A DNA stretch of 64,000 bases, taken from Cynocephalus volans. Taxonomy: Eukaryota; Chordata; Mammalia; Dermoptera; Cynocephalidae. The translations under genes and the position numbers were made by a program. The stretch is from contig NC_084467.1 of assembly GCF_027409185.1 (NCBI RefSeq), forward strand, positions 16,048,501 to 16,112,500, written 5' to 3'. The notes under the pieces are model-generated. The model was not told where the DNA came from, searched no databases, and worked only from the letters and a program-made list of their open reading frames with translations. Below are positions 34,376 through 47,173 of this stretch, one piece after another. Numbering within the stretch: position 1 is the first letter of the stretch; every line of letters begins with the position of its first letter.

Positions 34376-36265
34376 ATTAAAAAAAATGATTTCAGTGCAG
34401 TAGCAGGATACAAAATCAGCACACAAAAATCAGTAGCATTTCTATTCTCCAATAGTGAACATGCAGAAAGGGAAATCAAGAAAGCCTGCCCATTTACAAT
34501 AGCCACCAAAAAATAAAATACTTAGGAATTGAGTTAACCAAGGATGTGAAAAATCTCTGTAATGAGAACTACAAACCACTGCTGAGAGAAATTAGAGAGG
34601 ATACAAGAAGATGGAAAGATATCCCATGCTCTTGGATTGGAAGAATCAACATAGTGAAAATGTCCATACTACCCAAAGTGATATACAAATTCAATGCAAT
34701 CCCCATCAAAATTCCAAAGACATTTTTCTCAGAAATGGAAAGAACTGTCCAGACATTTCTATGGAATAACAAAAGACCATGCATAGCCAAAGCAACGCTG
34801 AGCAAAAAATAAATAAATAAATAAAGCTGGAGGCATAACACTACCTGACTTTAAACTCTACTACAAATCTATAATAACCAAAACAGTATGGTACTGGCAT
34901 AAAAACAGACACACTGATCAATGGAATAGAATAGAGAATCCAGAAATCAACCCACGCACCTACAGCCATCTGATCTTTGATAAAGGCACCAAGCCTATAC
35001 ACTGGGGAAGAGACTGCCTCTTTAGCAAATGGTGCTGGGAGAACTGGATATCAATATGCAAGAGAATGAAACTAGACCCATACCTTTCACCATACACACA
35101 CTAAACTCAACTCAAAATGGATTAAAGAATTAAATATACACCCTGAAACAATAAAACTTCTTAAAGAAAACATAGGAGAGACACTTCAGGAAGTAGGACT
35201 GGACACAGACTTCATGAATACGACCCCAAAAGCATGGGCAACCAAAGGAAAAATAAACAAATGGGATTATATCAAACTAAAGAGCTTCTGCACAGCAAAA
35301 GAAACAATTAACAGAGTTAAAAGACAACCAACAGAGTGGGAGAAAATATTTGCAAAATATACATCTGACAAAGGATTAATATACAGAATATACAAGGAAC
35401 TCAAACAACTTTACAAGAAAAAAACAAGCAACCCAATTAAAAAATGGGAAAAAGAGCTAAGTAGGCATTTCTCTAAGGAAGATATACAAATGGCCAACAG
35501 ACATATGAAAAAATTCTCAATATCACTCAGCATTCGGGAAATGCAAATCAAAACCACACTGAGATACCATCTCACCCCAGTTAGGATGGCTAAAATCCAA
35601 AAGACTCTGAACGATAAATGCTGGCGAGGTTGCGGAGAAAAAGGAACTCTCATACATTGTTGGTGGGACTGCAAAATGGTGCAGCCTCTTTGGAAAATGG
35701 TATGGAGGTTCCTCAAACAATTACAGATAGATCTGCCATATGACCCAGCTATCCCACTGCTGGGAATATACCCAGAGGAATGGAAATCATCAAGTCGAAG
35801 GTATACCTGTTCCCCAATGTTCATCGCAGCACTCTTTACAATAGCCAAGAGTTGGAACCAGCCCAAATGTCCATCATCAGATGAGTGGATACGGAACTGT
35901 GGTATATCTACACAATGGAATACTACTCAGCTATAAAAAAGAATGAAATACTGCCATTTGCAATGACATGGATGGACCTAGAGAGAATTATATTAAGTGA
36001 AACAAGTCAGGCACAGAAAGAGAAATACCACATGTTCTCACTTATTGGTGGGAGCTAAAAATAAATAAATAAATTCACACACAAACAAAAAAAACCGGCG
36101 GGGGCGGGGGAAGAAGACACAACAATTACAATTCCTTGAAGTTGACATGACAAGCAAACAGAAAGGACATTGTTGGGTGGGAGTGGGGAGAGGGAGGAGG
36201 GAGGGAGGTTTCTGTAATGGGCCACAATAATCAACCACATTGTATATCGACAAAATGAAATAAAA
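34317..36265 (+). mobile_element. L1 LINE, 5'-truncated, second of two (ORF2 broken)
   Basis: Starts directly after the A tail of the preceding L1, within the same ORF2 region (about 80-100 bp further in). ORF2 is disrupted by a one-base loss in an A run near 34510, an expanded AAAT insert near 34805, and extra bases near 35100. The longest open block is 35214-35936. An (AAAT)n expansion lies at 34323-34386. The 3' UTR and tail end at 36265, directly against the second TSD copy (36266-36281). Confidence 0.92.
34323..34386. repeat. (AAAT)n microsatellite inside the second L1
   Basis: An AAAT-unit expansion near the 5' junction of the second L1, between 'ggaagctgtt' and 'atgatttcagtgcag'. Confidence 0.9.
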
Positions 36266-36281
36266 AGAATTAATTGCTTTA

Positions 36282-36350
36282 TGGTGGGGAAAACCCCACA
36301 CATTTGGTCACAGAAGTCTTCTGTGTTGATTGTTGAATGAGTGAAAAAGT
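36282..36350 (+). mobile_element. Ancient LTR, right part
   Basis: Continuation of the LTR interrupted at 32288: atggtggggaaaaccccaca then catttggtcacagaag. This is the usual continuation after the 'gaattaattgcttta' junction in this LTR type, as I recall it. Confidence 0.5.
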
Positions 36351-36532
36351 TTTTTTTGGTTTTTTTTTTCCACTCGTCATTTACACATTTGAAGTTCATT
36401 CCTTTCTTTTTATGTATGAATCAATGTAACTGTTGATCTGAGCTATTCCCCCAGGTTACTGAAGTCTATTGATCTAATTCCACTAAGAGCACAGTAACTC
36501 CAAGATTTTCAGGCTTAGTAAAATAATGTTAT

Positions 36533-36613
36533 GGGCTGGCCAGTTAGCTCCATCGGTTAGAGCATGGTGCTAATAACACCAAGGTCCAGAGTTCAATCCC
36601 TGTACCAGCCAGC
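36533..36613 (+). mobile_element. CYN-like monomeric SINE with recognisable tRNA-Ile body
   Basis: ggccagttagctccatcggt...ggtgctaataacaccaaggt...gttcaatccctgtaccagcc follows tRNA-Ile(AAU) closely, including an anticodon loop ctaataa with AAT at 36572-36574. It lacks a mature tRNA 3' end or terminator context and has no intact acceptor stem. It is therefore a SINE and not a tRNA gene. Confidence 0.88.
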
Positions 36614-37374
36614 AAAGAAATACAAAATAAGGGTAAGTTAGACGCACAAGCTCAAACGTTTACATCAAAGGTAACAAACTTCAGTGGGTGTCAGCCATCT
36701 ACCAGGCAAGTCAATCTAGTTCCACTCAGGACTGCAGCATCACCGCATCACCTGTCACATGTATCTAATTTTACATTCATGACAATACAGCTCTCAGGAG
36801 CCACCAAGTGTAGAACTTCAACCATGGAATTAATGGCTCAGTTGTACAGGAAGCCCAAAAGAGTTACCCATATTAAACAGGGGAAGGAGCGACAAAAAAG
36901 GCAAGCTGGGGCTGGGATGGGGTGGGAGTCATGATTGCTGAACATGTTAGCGCACATGCCATGCCATGGTATTTCCTGATGAGTCAACGACAATTACTAA
37001 ACTTCACAGGTGTGAGCTTGCAATCACAATCTTCCCTTCTCTCTAAAATCCCAGAATCTGGTACTGGAGTTGCCAGCTGATGAATGTGAGTGGGAGGTAC
37101 CACCACATCAGGGAGAAGCTGATCTCCAACAATAGAACTGAAAACTGCAGCCAAGATGGTGAGCTTGCAACAGGCCTCAGCACAGCAACATCTCATCCAC
37201 ACTGGCTTTTTCCAGCACATGCTTCCATCTGTTTCCTTGGTAACATTTTCCAATGTTGATAGGTCCTTTCACCCTTGAACACCATCATTCTGTTTTCTCA
37301 GGTATGTCCTGATGGCTGTCCCTGCCACTCACCCTCAATATTGTCCCCTCAAAATAAGTGACCTACAATAGTCT
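36614..37374. other. Intergenic segment, nothing recognised
   Basis: Unique-looking sequence. A 90-codon minus-strand frame (36984-37253) matches nothing I recognise and has no splice or promoter context. Confidence 0.5.
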
Positions 37375-37792
37375 TATGGGCTGAATTGTGTCCCCCCCCA
37401 CCAGCCCCCAAATTTATATGTTGAAGTCCTAACCTCCAGTACTACAAAATGTAACCATACCTGGAGATGGAGTCTTTAAAGAGGTAATTAAATTAAAATA
37501 ATGTCATTACTGTGGGTCCTTATGTGATATTACTAGTGTTCTCATAAGAAGAGGAAATTTGGACACAGACCCAGAGGAAGGCGAAGTGACGACACCATGA
37601 GAAGACAGCCACTGACAAGCCAAGGGGAAAGGCCTGGAACAGATCCCTCATAGTCCTCAGAAAAACCAACCCTGCAAACCCCTTGGTCTCAGACTTCCAA
37701 CCTCCAGAACTGTAAGACATTAAATTTCTGTTGTTTAAACTCCCAGTGTGTGGTACTTTGTTACAGCAGCCCTAGCAAACTTTTACAGACAG
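37375..37792 (+). mobile_element. MLT1-type (ERVL-MaLR) LTR
   Basis: Near full-length MaLR LTR: gggctgaattgtgtcccccc, 'atatgttgaagtcctaacct', 'tggagatggagtctttaaag', 'ctccagaactgtaagacatt', 'gcagccctagcaaactttta'. Solo, with no internal region alongside. Old and mutated. Confidence 0.8.
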
Positions 37793-39009
37793 TGATTAAA
37801 ATAAGATTTGTTTTAATCCATTCAGAAAACAGGCCACACACAACACTGCTGCCTGATTCCTCTTCCTTGTGTATTCTGGTTGACGGAAAGTGTGGAGGTT
37901 ATTCTATCAACGAAATGTCAGAGCTGGAGGAGCTGCGACGGAGATGTACTCTAGTCCAACTCTCTCTCTTTTCCAGTGGAGAACCAGAAGATTACGTGAC
38001 TCACTTGAGATTGTGCTGCTGTTCTAGATCCAAAGTGGACACAGTCTAGGTGCCTGGACTCACCCTCTCGGAGGGTAACAGCTAGGGCACTGCCTCTCGT
38101 GTTTTCCAAGGACAGAGAATCTGCACTTCCTGGGATCAGGCAATAGAGCCTAAAGTGCTCTTGTTGCTTTATTTCTAGGAAATCTCATTTCATCTTAACT
38201 CTTGTGGACTTTGCCCTCCCTTCCATTTGTTTCAGTATTACCATTAATGATAGCACTGCCACCACCCCAACCCTAATACCTTTGAATAAAACTGATGCCC
38301 CAGAAAGAGGTACCATGTTTATATTGTATCCCATTTCCGAAGCAGGGGAGCAAGGAATGGTTCCTAGAACTTTCCCAACTAAAAAGTAGTTCTGAAAATA
38401 GAGGACCCCTTCCCAGAAACACTTTTTTGAAATTTTGTTGCCAGAGACAAATCAAATAGAACTAGGGATACACTTCAGAAAGTAAGGAAAAGCAGGTAAT
38501 ATCAAATACTATCTAAAATAATGCCTAGTTTAAAAACTTAAGCTGGTAATATTTAATGGAGATTTTTTTTTTTTTTTTAAATGTTGTGCACCAAGTAAGC
38601 TTGTTTCCTCTGTAGCCCTGCTCTTCATCCACCCTGGTAAGTAAGCCAGCTGAGGCCCCAGGTTGGACCCAGGCGGTAGCTGATGGCTACCTAGGCCTCT
38701 GGTGGCCACAACTGAGAAGCGACTCACATCTCTTGCCCACCTGGCTTCTCTTCTCCACCCATTGGCTTATGAAACTCAAGGCTGTATAAGTTTCTTCCTT
38801 TTTGCTCTCCTGCTCATCTTTTATTTAACAAGTAAGCTCCAAGCTGTCTAAAAACCTGATTTTAAAATATGCTAGTCAAAAAACCCCCCTGCTAATCCCT
38901 ATTAATTTTCTGACATGACCCTCTTATACCTTGTTGCCAGAGGTTTTGCTACCTGGGCTATCAGTGTACAGAAGCACTGAGGAAGGCGTGGAGGAAAGAT
39001 GCTTACGAT

Positions 39010-39110
39010 TAAGTCAGCCAGGCCTGGGTTTATGTCTACTCCATCACTTATTATACAAATGCTTAATATTGGGAATATCAGCTAAAATTGGGAATAATTT
39101 CATACATCTT
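39010..39110 (+). repeat. MIR SINE fragment
   Basis: 'caggcctgggtttatgtcta' followed by 'ctccatcacttattatac' matches the MIR 5'/core region. Confidence 0.6.
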
Positions 39111-39309
39111 TGAGAAAATATCTGTGAGAATTTGGGATAATGTGATTTAAACATCTAGCAGTTTAAACAATAAAACCAAACTTGTGAAATTGGATGTTTT
39201 GTTTTAAAAATAACTGTAGTGTAGTGAACACAGTTCAATCTTTCTTTGATACCTGAGACTCTCACATTGCTTCTAAGTGGTTATTCTGAAAAAGCAAGGG
39301 TTGTAAATT

Positions 39310-39420
39310 CAGAGCCCACTGTTTTACAGATGAGGAAATCAAGGCTCAGGGAGATTAAGGCAGCAGCCAAGGTCACACAGTTGGTAAGTGACATAGCTAC
39401 AGATGTTAGGAAACTGGGCT
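39310..39420 (-). repeat. MIR SINE fragment
   Basis: Reverse MIR core: ttttacagatgaggaaatca and 'caaggtcacacagttggtaa'. Confidence 0.75.
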
Positions 39421-40394
39421 GAATGGTGTACTCCAATCAGGAGTCAATCTCAATTTTGAACTGGTAAAAATTTCTTATTCTATATAGTCAGCAAACATGA
39501 GTTACAAAATCAGGTAACATAAGGGATTTAAGTTTGACATGGGAAGAATTTCATCAGAGCAAAAATTCTTAAATGGTAAAATAGATGAGGATGTTGTGAA
39601 ACTCTGGGTTTTAGAAAAGAGTATCTGTGGGTATCAGGCAAACAAAGCAAAGATAGCAGGAGAGACTGGATGACTGTTTTCTTTCACAATCATGAGCATA
39701 AGAGCAAGGATTTCTAACATTCCAGCTCATGATTACTAAGCGGATATCATGTCCAAAAAATTCAGTTGTCTGAAAATTTCCATTCTGAAATTTCTCTTCC
39801 TTCCTGAAATACAAGTTAACAGTTTAACGAATAATTCACTTAGCAACATAAAAGTTCTGACAAAAGCTGTGGTTTCTGTGGGGGGAACTCTCAAGTACCT
39901 GCATTCTATGAAATAAAAGAATTCACAGGGTGATGAATTCTCCTGTATGTAATAAACAAATTGTAAGGAAACCAGAACATGTTCCACAGCTAGGATAAGT
40001 ACACGTACGGTGTCCTTAAAAAAAACTTAGGGCAGCCTAGATAACATTTCCCAGTAATCCAAGGTCTAATTTTCACAGTAATCAAACTTAAATGCCACAC
40101 TGACTTAATTATTAGCAAATTTGACTTCATAATCTTATTTCCAAGTCCTCTGCACTTAATTAAGTCCTTTCCCTTTCATGAGTAGAATATGGAGTCAGTG
40201 GGCTGTAGGACAAGAGAAGAATTCAGACACTTTAGGTTGCTAAGGGGCAGGTCCAAAGGTAGTGAGTTATCTCCATTGACTGTTCAGTCAGTTACAGATC
40301 AAACTCCTTGTTCTACTCTTTCATCCTTTCTCACTACTGCACTTGACTAGTCTTAAAAAAAAAATTGCTGAAGGGAGGCCATCAAGATGGCTCT

Positions 40395-40615
40395 GCTTTC
40401 AGTGTCTGGGTTTTAATTCTGACTTTGGCACTCACTATGACCTGGAGCAAGTTAGCAAACCTCACTCTGTGCCTGTTTTCCCCTCTGTAAAATAAGTAGT
40501 AAACAATGACCATCTCACACGGTTGCTAAGACTAAATGAGATAATATATGTACAGAGTCCAACATGCAGAAGAAACTCAACTAGTATCAGCTATTATCAC
40601 TATTTTTATGTTAAG
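40395..40615 (+). repeat. MIR SINE, near full length
   Basis: Has 'tgtctgggttttaattctga', 'ttttcccctctgtaaaataa', 'gactaaatgagataatatat' and a terminal 'atcagctattatcact'. Confidence 0.75.
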
Positions 40616-42378
40616 TAATGAGCCAACTTTATAACTATACTTTATCAAACATATCAAGCCACCATAGAGAAAAGCCTCCTTGCTAAGCAAAAACTTAACA
40701 GCAAATAGTGTTTAAAAAGCCACTGAAGTTAAAAATCTTGTGGAGAATGAGTCATAAGGAAGGAAGAACATAGTAATAAAGATGGTAGAGACTAGTTTCT
40801 TAAAAAAGTAAAACTTAATGGAGCTGATAAGGGATACTGTTTAGCCATCTATAAAAACAAATCTCTGCCAAGTGGTTCATAAGCCGAGAGCTTCAACACC
40901 TCTGGTTCTTTAGCTTTAGCTCTGCAGAAGTGAATGACCATCTATCTGTCCCATCATGAAAATAAAAAGCAACGCTTCTTGTTAGCGTTGTAATGTCAAT
41001 CAGAACCTCTGAGGTAATAGTTGAATAATGGTCTTTTTCCAAGTAAGAATAGAATGTCTCTTCTTTAATGAATAAAATTAGAATTTCTGCTTAACCCCAA
41101 AAGAGATCAAGTAATTAATATGATTTTTCAGGTTCCAAAGGTAAGAACCTTAACTATAATCCTAAACTTTCTAAGTTTCTCTTAGTTGGCTAAATACAGT
41201 AGTAAATAAACATGACTGACAACTTTTTTCTCCTGACCTATCAGGATGGCAAGAGTATCTCAATCTGAGCAAGAAAAATTTCATAGGCTCTTTAAGAATA
41301 GGTTAGTAACCTTGACTAGGTCTAACAAAATTTGGTAAAAGAGAAATGATGGAAAAAAAGTCAAAAGTATTGGCATATTGTATAGCTCTTGCTTTCATTT
41401 CATTTTCCTGTTAATTATACCCAATAGACAATTAAAACATAAACCTGTTTTCTAAGATTTATATAGGACCAGGCTTCCTTTAATAAGTCCATGTGGATTG
41501 TTAGCATCAAGTTCCATCTGTGTTGAATTCTTTTGTCATATTACTAAGGGAAGGTATCCATGTTTCTGAGCAATAGTATCTTTTCTCTCTCATTTTGAAG
41601 GTTAAGGAGCCAATATTCTTTCTCCCAGTGCTTTCTGAGATTCATTTATCAAAGGTAGCTTGTAGGTAGTCTCAGAGTATGTGAAACACTATAAATGAGC
41701 TTCCTAAGTCACTCTCAGAGTAGTGAGCCATTGATCCATGCTAACAATCTCTAGGGATTACCTTTTGGGTTTGCTATTTCCCTTCCAGTAACACAGAAGT
41801 AAAAATTAAAAATCTGTTCTGCTCCTTTAGAATGCATGGAAGGGAAAATCAAACATTCCTTTATTTCATCATAAGAAAAGTGCCTGTCTCTGAAGTTGGG
41901 GATTTTCACTAAAGAGTGAATGGTCTTCCTGGAGTCTTTTCCCCTCACATAATGCTGAACCAACACGTCCTTATCTAAACTTTCTGAAGTCAACAGCATG
42001 TCAGAGTTGGAAGGGACTTTAAATGATCTAAACTTCTTACACCACACTTAAGTGCCTGATGTACAATACAGCCACCAGATGATTATTCAGTAGTAAATCT
42101 ATTTAAAAGTAATATCATAAAATAAAGAAAACCACCAAAATCCTCCAACTTGTGATTCCAGAATTCTTTGCACAGGTACTAATACCCACATTATTAAGTA
42201 TTATTACTTGCCAAATATTACAATAGAAAATAGAATTACTTTCTCGAATTAGGTCTCTAGGGTTTATCTGTTAATCTTTGCAGTGCTGTAGATTCTTTCT
42301 ACTCCAAGGATTTATGTGAACATTGAACATTCACTGAATATGACAGACTAGACTCTGATCTTAAAAACAATCCTGATT

Positions 42379-42421
42379 TTTTTTTTTTTTTGACAGCTGG
42401 CCAGTACGGGAATCTGAACCC
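42379..42421 (-). mobile_element. 5'-truncated CYN-like SINE
   Basis: A short 3' remnant (ggttcagattcccgtactgg then ccagc, minus strand) with an A tail. An imperfect TSD, about cttaaaaa-(c/t)a(a/g)tcctgat, lies on both sides. Confidence 0.65.
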
Positions 42422-42675
42422 TTAAAAAATAGTCCTGATTTTTTAAACCTTTGATTCATTAAATAATCAACATTCAACCTATCTAGAAACATTATTTATC
42501 ATCAGTATAAGAATTCAAAAGCAAATAAACTGGAGTTTGTATTCAAAAAGGAAAATGATGGTGTCCACTGCAAAAAGTAGAAAAGACTCAAAGGGCAACA
42601 CTTAGCTACTACTGAGGATATACTAGAAACTTTTAAATATAAGCTATAATTCAGCAGCTTTTAAAATTTCATGTT

Positions 42676-42681
42676 TATTCA
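42676..42681 (-). terminator. Candidate distal poly(A) signal of HP1BP3
   Basis: AATAAA on the minus strand, about 1.46 kb after the stop. Young repeats resume to the left of it. Confidence 0.4.
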
Positions 42682-45600
42682 TATTTTTCAAAATATATGT
42701 ACATAAAAAAGGAAGATTTACAACAGGAAAGATTGCCTTACATGCAACACAAATTCCCATGAACTCATGATGGGATCACACGATTATGATCTAATTCAAG
42801 CCAATCTTCTCAAGTCCATTTCCCAGCCGTGCTTCAGGCTAAGAAAGGGATCCCAGGAGACAATGCAAGTGGAATGAATATGAAACAAACATCTTTTGCC
42901 TCTGGCAGCACTCAAGGGGCCAGAAGATTACACCAAAAAGTTTAAGACAAGTAAAATGTCAAGTGCCACAGGGAAGATAAATGGTAACCAGAAGTCGGTA
43001 TTTCTCAAGTAGAAAGCTATTACTATTTAACACAACTTCACAATACTGAAACAAATACAAATAAGAAAGGGTTAGGTAGTTGGGCTTCATTTGCTTTTTT
43101 TTTTAGTATCTCAAAAAGGAAGCCACTTGCTTGATATCAAAAGTGCTGTGGAAAGAAAGGAGGGGAAAAAAACCCACAGATGAATCTGGAATCTAGTTTA
43201 TTTTAGCAAATTGTATGTTTTTTCACTTAACATTTCTACATTAGCAACAATGTAACTCTCCAACATTTCCTTATAAAAAAGGCAAACAGGAAATAACAAC
43301 TCATGCTCCAAATATTAAAAAATATATTTAAACATTTGATCAAGAAGATTTTATGTTCTCATTTTTGGTAACACAGGCAACACCAGAAATCACAGATTCA
43401 ATATATATTCCCTTTCAGTCAAAAACCAAGTGGTGTAAAGAACTTGTGCTTACTGTTAAGGGAATGCAATGCTCTAGGCCAGTGAAAAATACGTGTAAAT
43501 TGATCAATGTGAAAAGTGGCCCAAAGGAGCTGTGCATCTTCAGAATCTAATGAGATCATACTGGTTTTGGTTAATTCCAAAAGCTAAAATGTCTCTGTGT
43601 TTATAGTTGGAGAGAAAGGGTTAGTAGAATGGTTTTTATAAATAAGATTAACTATTATAGCTATAACTGAAATCTCCAGGCAGGAGGATTTACAATTCAG
43701 TCAGTGCTATACTGCCTCCTTTTTACTTCTAGCACCTGACCAGCATCCTGCTCTTGATGCTTTCTACCAATATAAAATTTTTCCAACTGTTTAGATAAAA
43801 CTGGAAGGGGGGGAAAAAAAAGCCAAAGCTGACCATAAAAAAAAAAAAAAAAAAAGCGGTGTTCAGGGTACAGGGAGCAAAGAGGACAAGTACAGATTAC
43901 ATAGTTTAGGAAAGTCAAGGATTATTGCAGAAATTAAAATGACTGAGGGAAGGGGCAGGCACCAAGAACAGCACCTAAAGCTAACAAATGCCTAAACTGG
44001 TTTATTTATATTCCCTCCCCACAATGTTCATAGGGGAGAAAAACAATGTAGTTTTAAAAGCATCAAAGCTAAAATGCACACTGACCTTAGAAAATAAGAT
44101 TTTGAATTTCATCATGATACCCTTTTTTCCTATAAAATTTACTTTTTTGCTTTGAAAGACTTCTTCATGGTGGATTTGCCCTTGCCAGGCAGTTTTACTT
44201 CTTTTCTCGCACTGGTTGCAGGCTTCTTTGAAGAACTACCACTAGGCTTCTTAATGACTGAGGGTGAGGGTCTGGCTTTCTTGGCAGGAGTTTTGGCCTT
44301 AGGAGGGGCTTTCTTCGGCAGGGGCCTAACTTTCCCCCGCTGGGAAGCTGGGACTTTAGGTGCAGGCTTGGACCCTCTCTGTTTCAGGGATGCAGCTTTC
44401 CCTGGGGACTTGGCTGGGGTTTTCTTCTGCAACCTGTGAGAACCAAAAAGCAAAGGCAAACACTTAGTATATGAGAGATTCACTTTGCCAGGACAACCAG
44501 ATGCTTCGCCGAAAATTAAATATCATATGTAGAAGTCACCTATATTAAGAACGGGAATGTGACTTAATTTTTACTAGAGGCTTTACTAAAACTGTATAAA
44601 AATCCAACTACTTCATGGACCTCTACATGTAATACCATGACTTTTTTCCTAGGAAAATATGAAATTAATTTTCTTTGAATAACTAAACTATGGATATATA
44701 TGTTTGACCGAAGAGTAAATTACAGTCACAGTGCTTCCTAAGTTCAGAGCCCCTGAATTTTTAAGGGAGAAGATAAATTCAAATGTTACACAAAGAACTT
44801 GAGAAGGGTCCTAAGTTGTTGTTAAAATACTTTCCTATTTTCAGCCCTCCTATTAGTACCATTTTCACCTCTAAGACTATTATCTCCCCCACAAGGAGGG
44901 TTTTTCACACATTCACACCTTCTCTTAGGGGGTGGCTCTTCGTCCTCAGAGTCTTCTTCTGATGACTCGTCTTCGTCTTCATCGTCCTCCTTGTCTTTAG
45001 AATCATCTGGCTCTTTCTTTGGAAATAGAACTCCTGGGCTATGAAAGAAAAAGAAAAAAAGATTGGATAAAACAGAAGTCCCACATAGGACAAGGAAAAT
45101 CTTATGAACCTGGGTGCTCTTCCCTGGATATTTCCACTTCTTCCCACTCTCCCCTCAAAATGCCAAATTAAGTTACAAATATCAGGTTATAATTTAACCT
45201 ATTTTGAATACACATACAAAGTTATAACAAATCTGTAAAAGTCTCAGACCAACCTCATTCCCTTCCTCCCATCATTTAATAAAATCGATCCTTAATAATT
45301 TATTTAGTAAACAATTAAACTCCTGATATGTGTCTGGTTCTGTATTAGCCACTGATTACACTGCAGTGAACAGTATGCATGGCAGTCTACACTTTTTGCC
45401 CTCATTATACTGGCAAGTGACCTCAAAGTCATACAAAAAAAAAGAGAGACCCCAAAATCTCTTCAAAGTTTTAAAGAAATTCAGTAAGGATCCCCTAACT
45501 CTTCTTTGCCCTTAATGGTAGAAATCTTGATTCCTTTGATTAACACATCCTTAAATTATAACATGTTTTACTTTACTTTCTTTGACAGCCAGTTGGCACG

Positions 45601-47137
45601 GGGAAAAGTTATAACATTTTATGTGTATAACTTTAATAATTAAATTTAATGTTTAATGTTTGAAAAATTCCAATAATATGCATTCAATGAAGTAACATTT
45701 ACATTTGTACACAAAGAACAATATAAGAAAGTTACACTGTAGTCTTGCTAGAATAAGGTCTTGGTGGTAAATATCATAGCACTTTTATTAGTAATGAAAA
45801 TATAAGAAGGCTACAGCACCAGTGCACAAAACAATGCTTGGCTCATAGGAGGTGCTCAATACATTTTTTGTTTCAATGAATAAATACGGTATGTACGAGA
45901 AACGGGTTTTCTAATAAACGTCCCTGTCTCTACAGTATGAAGAAGGCAGAGTTAGGATTCTTAGAAGCAGTCAATGTTCTCCTCACTTGATACTGGACAA
46001 TTAAAACATGTATATAATACTCTAATAATCTTCCCATTATTATCGTTTACTTGATAAAGAAAGAATGAACATCAAATGATCGTCCAATGATCTCAAATAA
46101 TCTGATGCTTGAATTCAGAACAGCTGATTAACAACAAGCTTTAGCAGGACAGATAAAACTCCTCTGTTCTTATATGAAAACTTTTTGCTCAAAAATGATC
46201 CTGCCTTAAGTAGTCTTTATTTTCAAATATTTCCACTTCAGTGTAATAGTAATAAGGTAAAATAAGTTAAACCAAACCTATAACCTAGAATCTGATTTTA
46301 TATTTATATTGACCAGCACTTTACACTATGTGGTAGGTGCTTACCTTGGGTAATAGGGAAAACAGAGCTGAAAAGTGCCACTGAATCCTTTACCAGAAAT
46401 CTGTTCCATCCACCCATTCTTTTCACATTTCTGTAAGGTTTTCTTCAGTAAATGCACTGAACAAAAAATTCAAAAATGAAGCAAGTTATCTAGTTGTTCG
46501 GATTTGAGAATTCTCTTAACCACAATTAGATGCCCTTCAATGTCCTGTCACATACAGTAACTGACAAATGCTAAGTCAATCTTTTGTGGTCAAAGGTATT
46601 AATTCACTAAACATTTATTTAATGCTCATAGATTTGGCAAGAGTTAAATCATAATGAAAATACACATTACAAATTGTTGAGTCAAATTCCTCATTTCACA
46701 GAAAAGGAAGTAGGAACCTAGAGTGGTTAAATGACTTGGGCCCAGAGTGGTTAAGTGATTTGAGCTAAGGCAGCACATAACAGCAGACCTAAAATAAAAT
46801 ATTTGTATCCATTCTTTCAAATATCTATTATGTACCTATAGGTATTGAAAATTATCTAGAAGAATATCAGTGAAGATTAACAGAACCAATTTCTCATAAA
46901 TCAGCAAATAGCAAAACAAGTGAAGGCCACACCATCTTACACACAGAAATATCAAAAATGTATTTAAGGGTGATTCAGTGTCAAAAAACAGCTGCAAAGG
47001 GCCGAGCCCGTGGCGCACTCGGGAGAGTGCGGCCCTGGGAGCGCGGTGACACTCCCGCCGTGGGTTCGGATCCTATATAGGAATGGCCGGTGCACTCACT
47101 GGCTGAGTACCGGTCACGAAAAAGACCAAAAAATAAA

Positions 47138-47173
<36 letters not shown>

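Larger units (their letters stand above)
38050..42370. other. Intergenic segment between SH2D5 and HP1BP3
   Basis: Contains MIR copies (39010-39110, 39310-39420, 40395-40615). Other unique or diverged sequence holds no exon I can support. The block 38580-38850 has an LTR-like look but I cannot assign it. The distal HP1BP3 3' UTR could reach into the right part. Confidence 0.5.
42676..44138 (-). other. HP1BP3: HP1BP3 3' UTR (extent uncertain)
   Basis: AT-rich sequence with no recognisable insertion follows the stop codon for about 1.5 kb. Three minus-strand AATAAA signals occur: 44001-44006, 43197-43202 and 42676-42681. Which are used, and whether the UTR extends further left, cannot be told from sequence. 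Confidence 0.55.

Noticed and set aside
36533-36613. tRNA-Ile gene
   Set aside because: The anticodon loop is kept, but arms are mismatched and the unit belongs to a dispersed monomeric SINE family seen repeatedly in this window.
36984-37253. 89-residue minus-strand frame starting MENVTKETDGSMCW
   Set aside because: No family recognised, no splice or promoter context, intergenic; length is compatible with chance.
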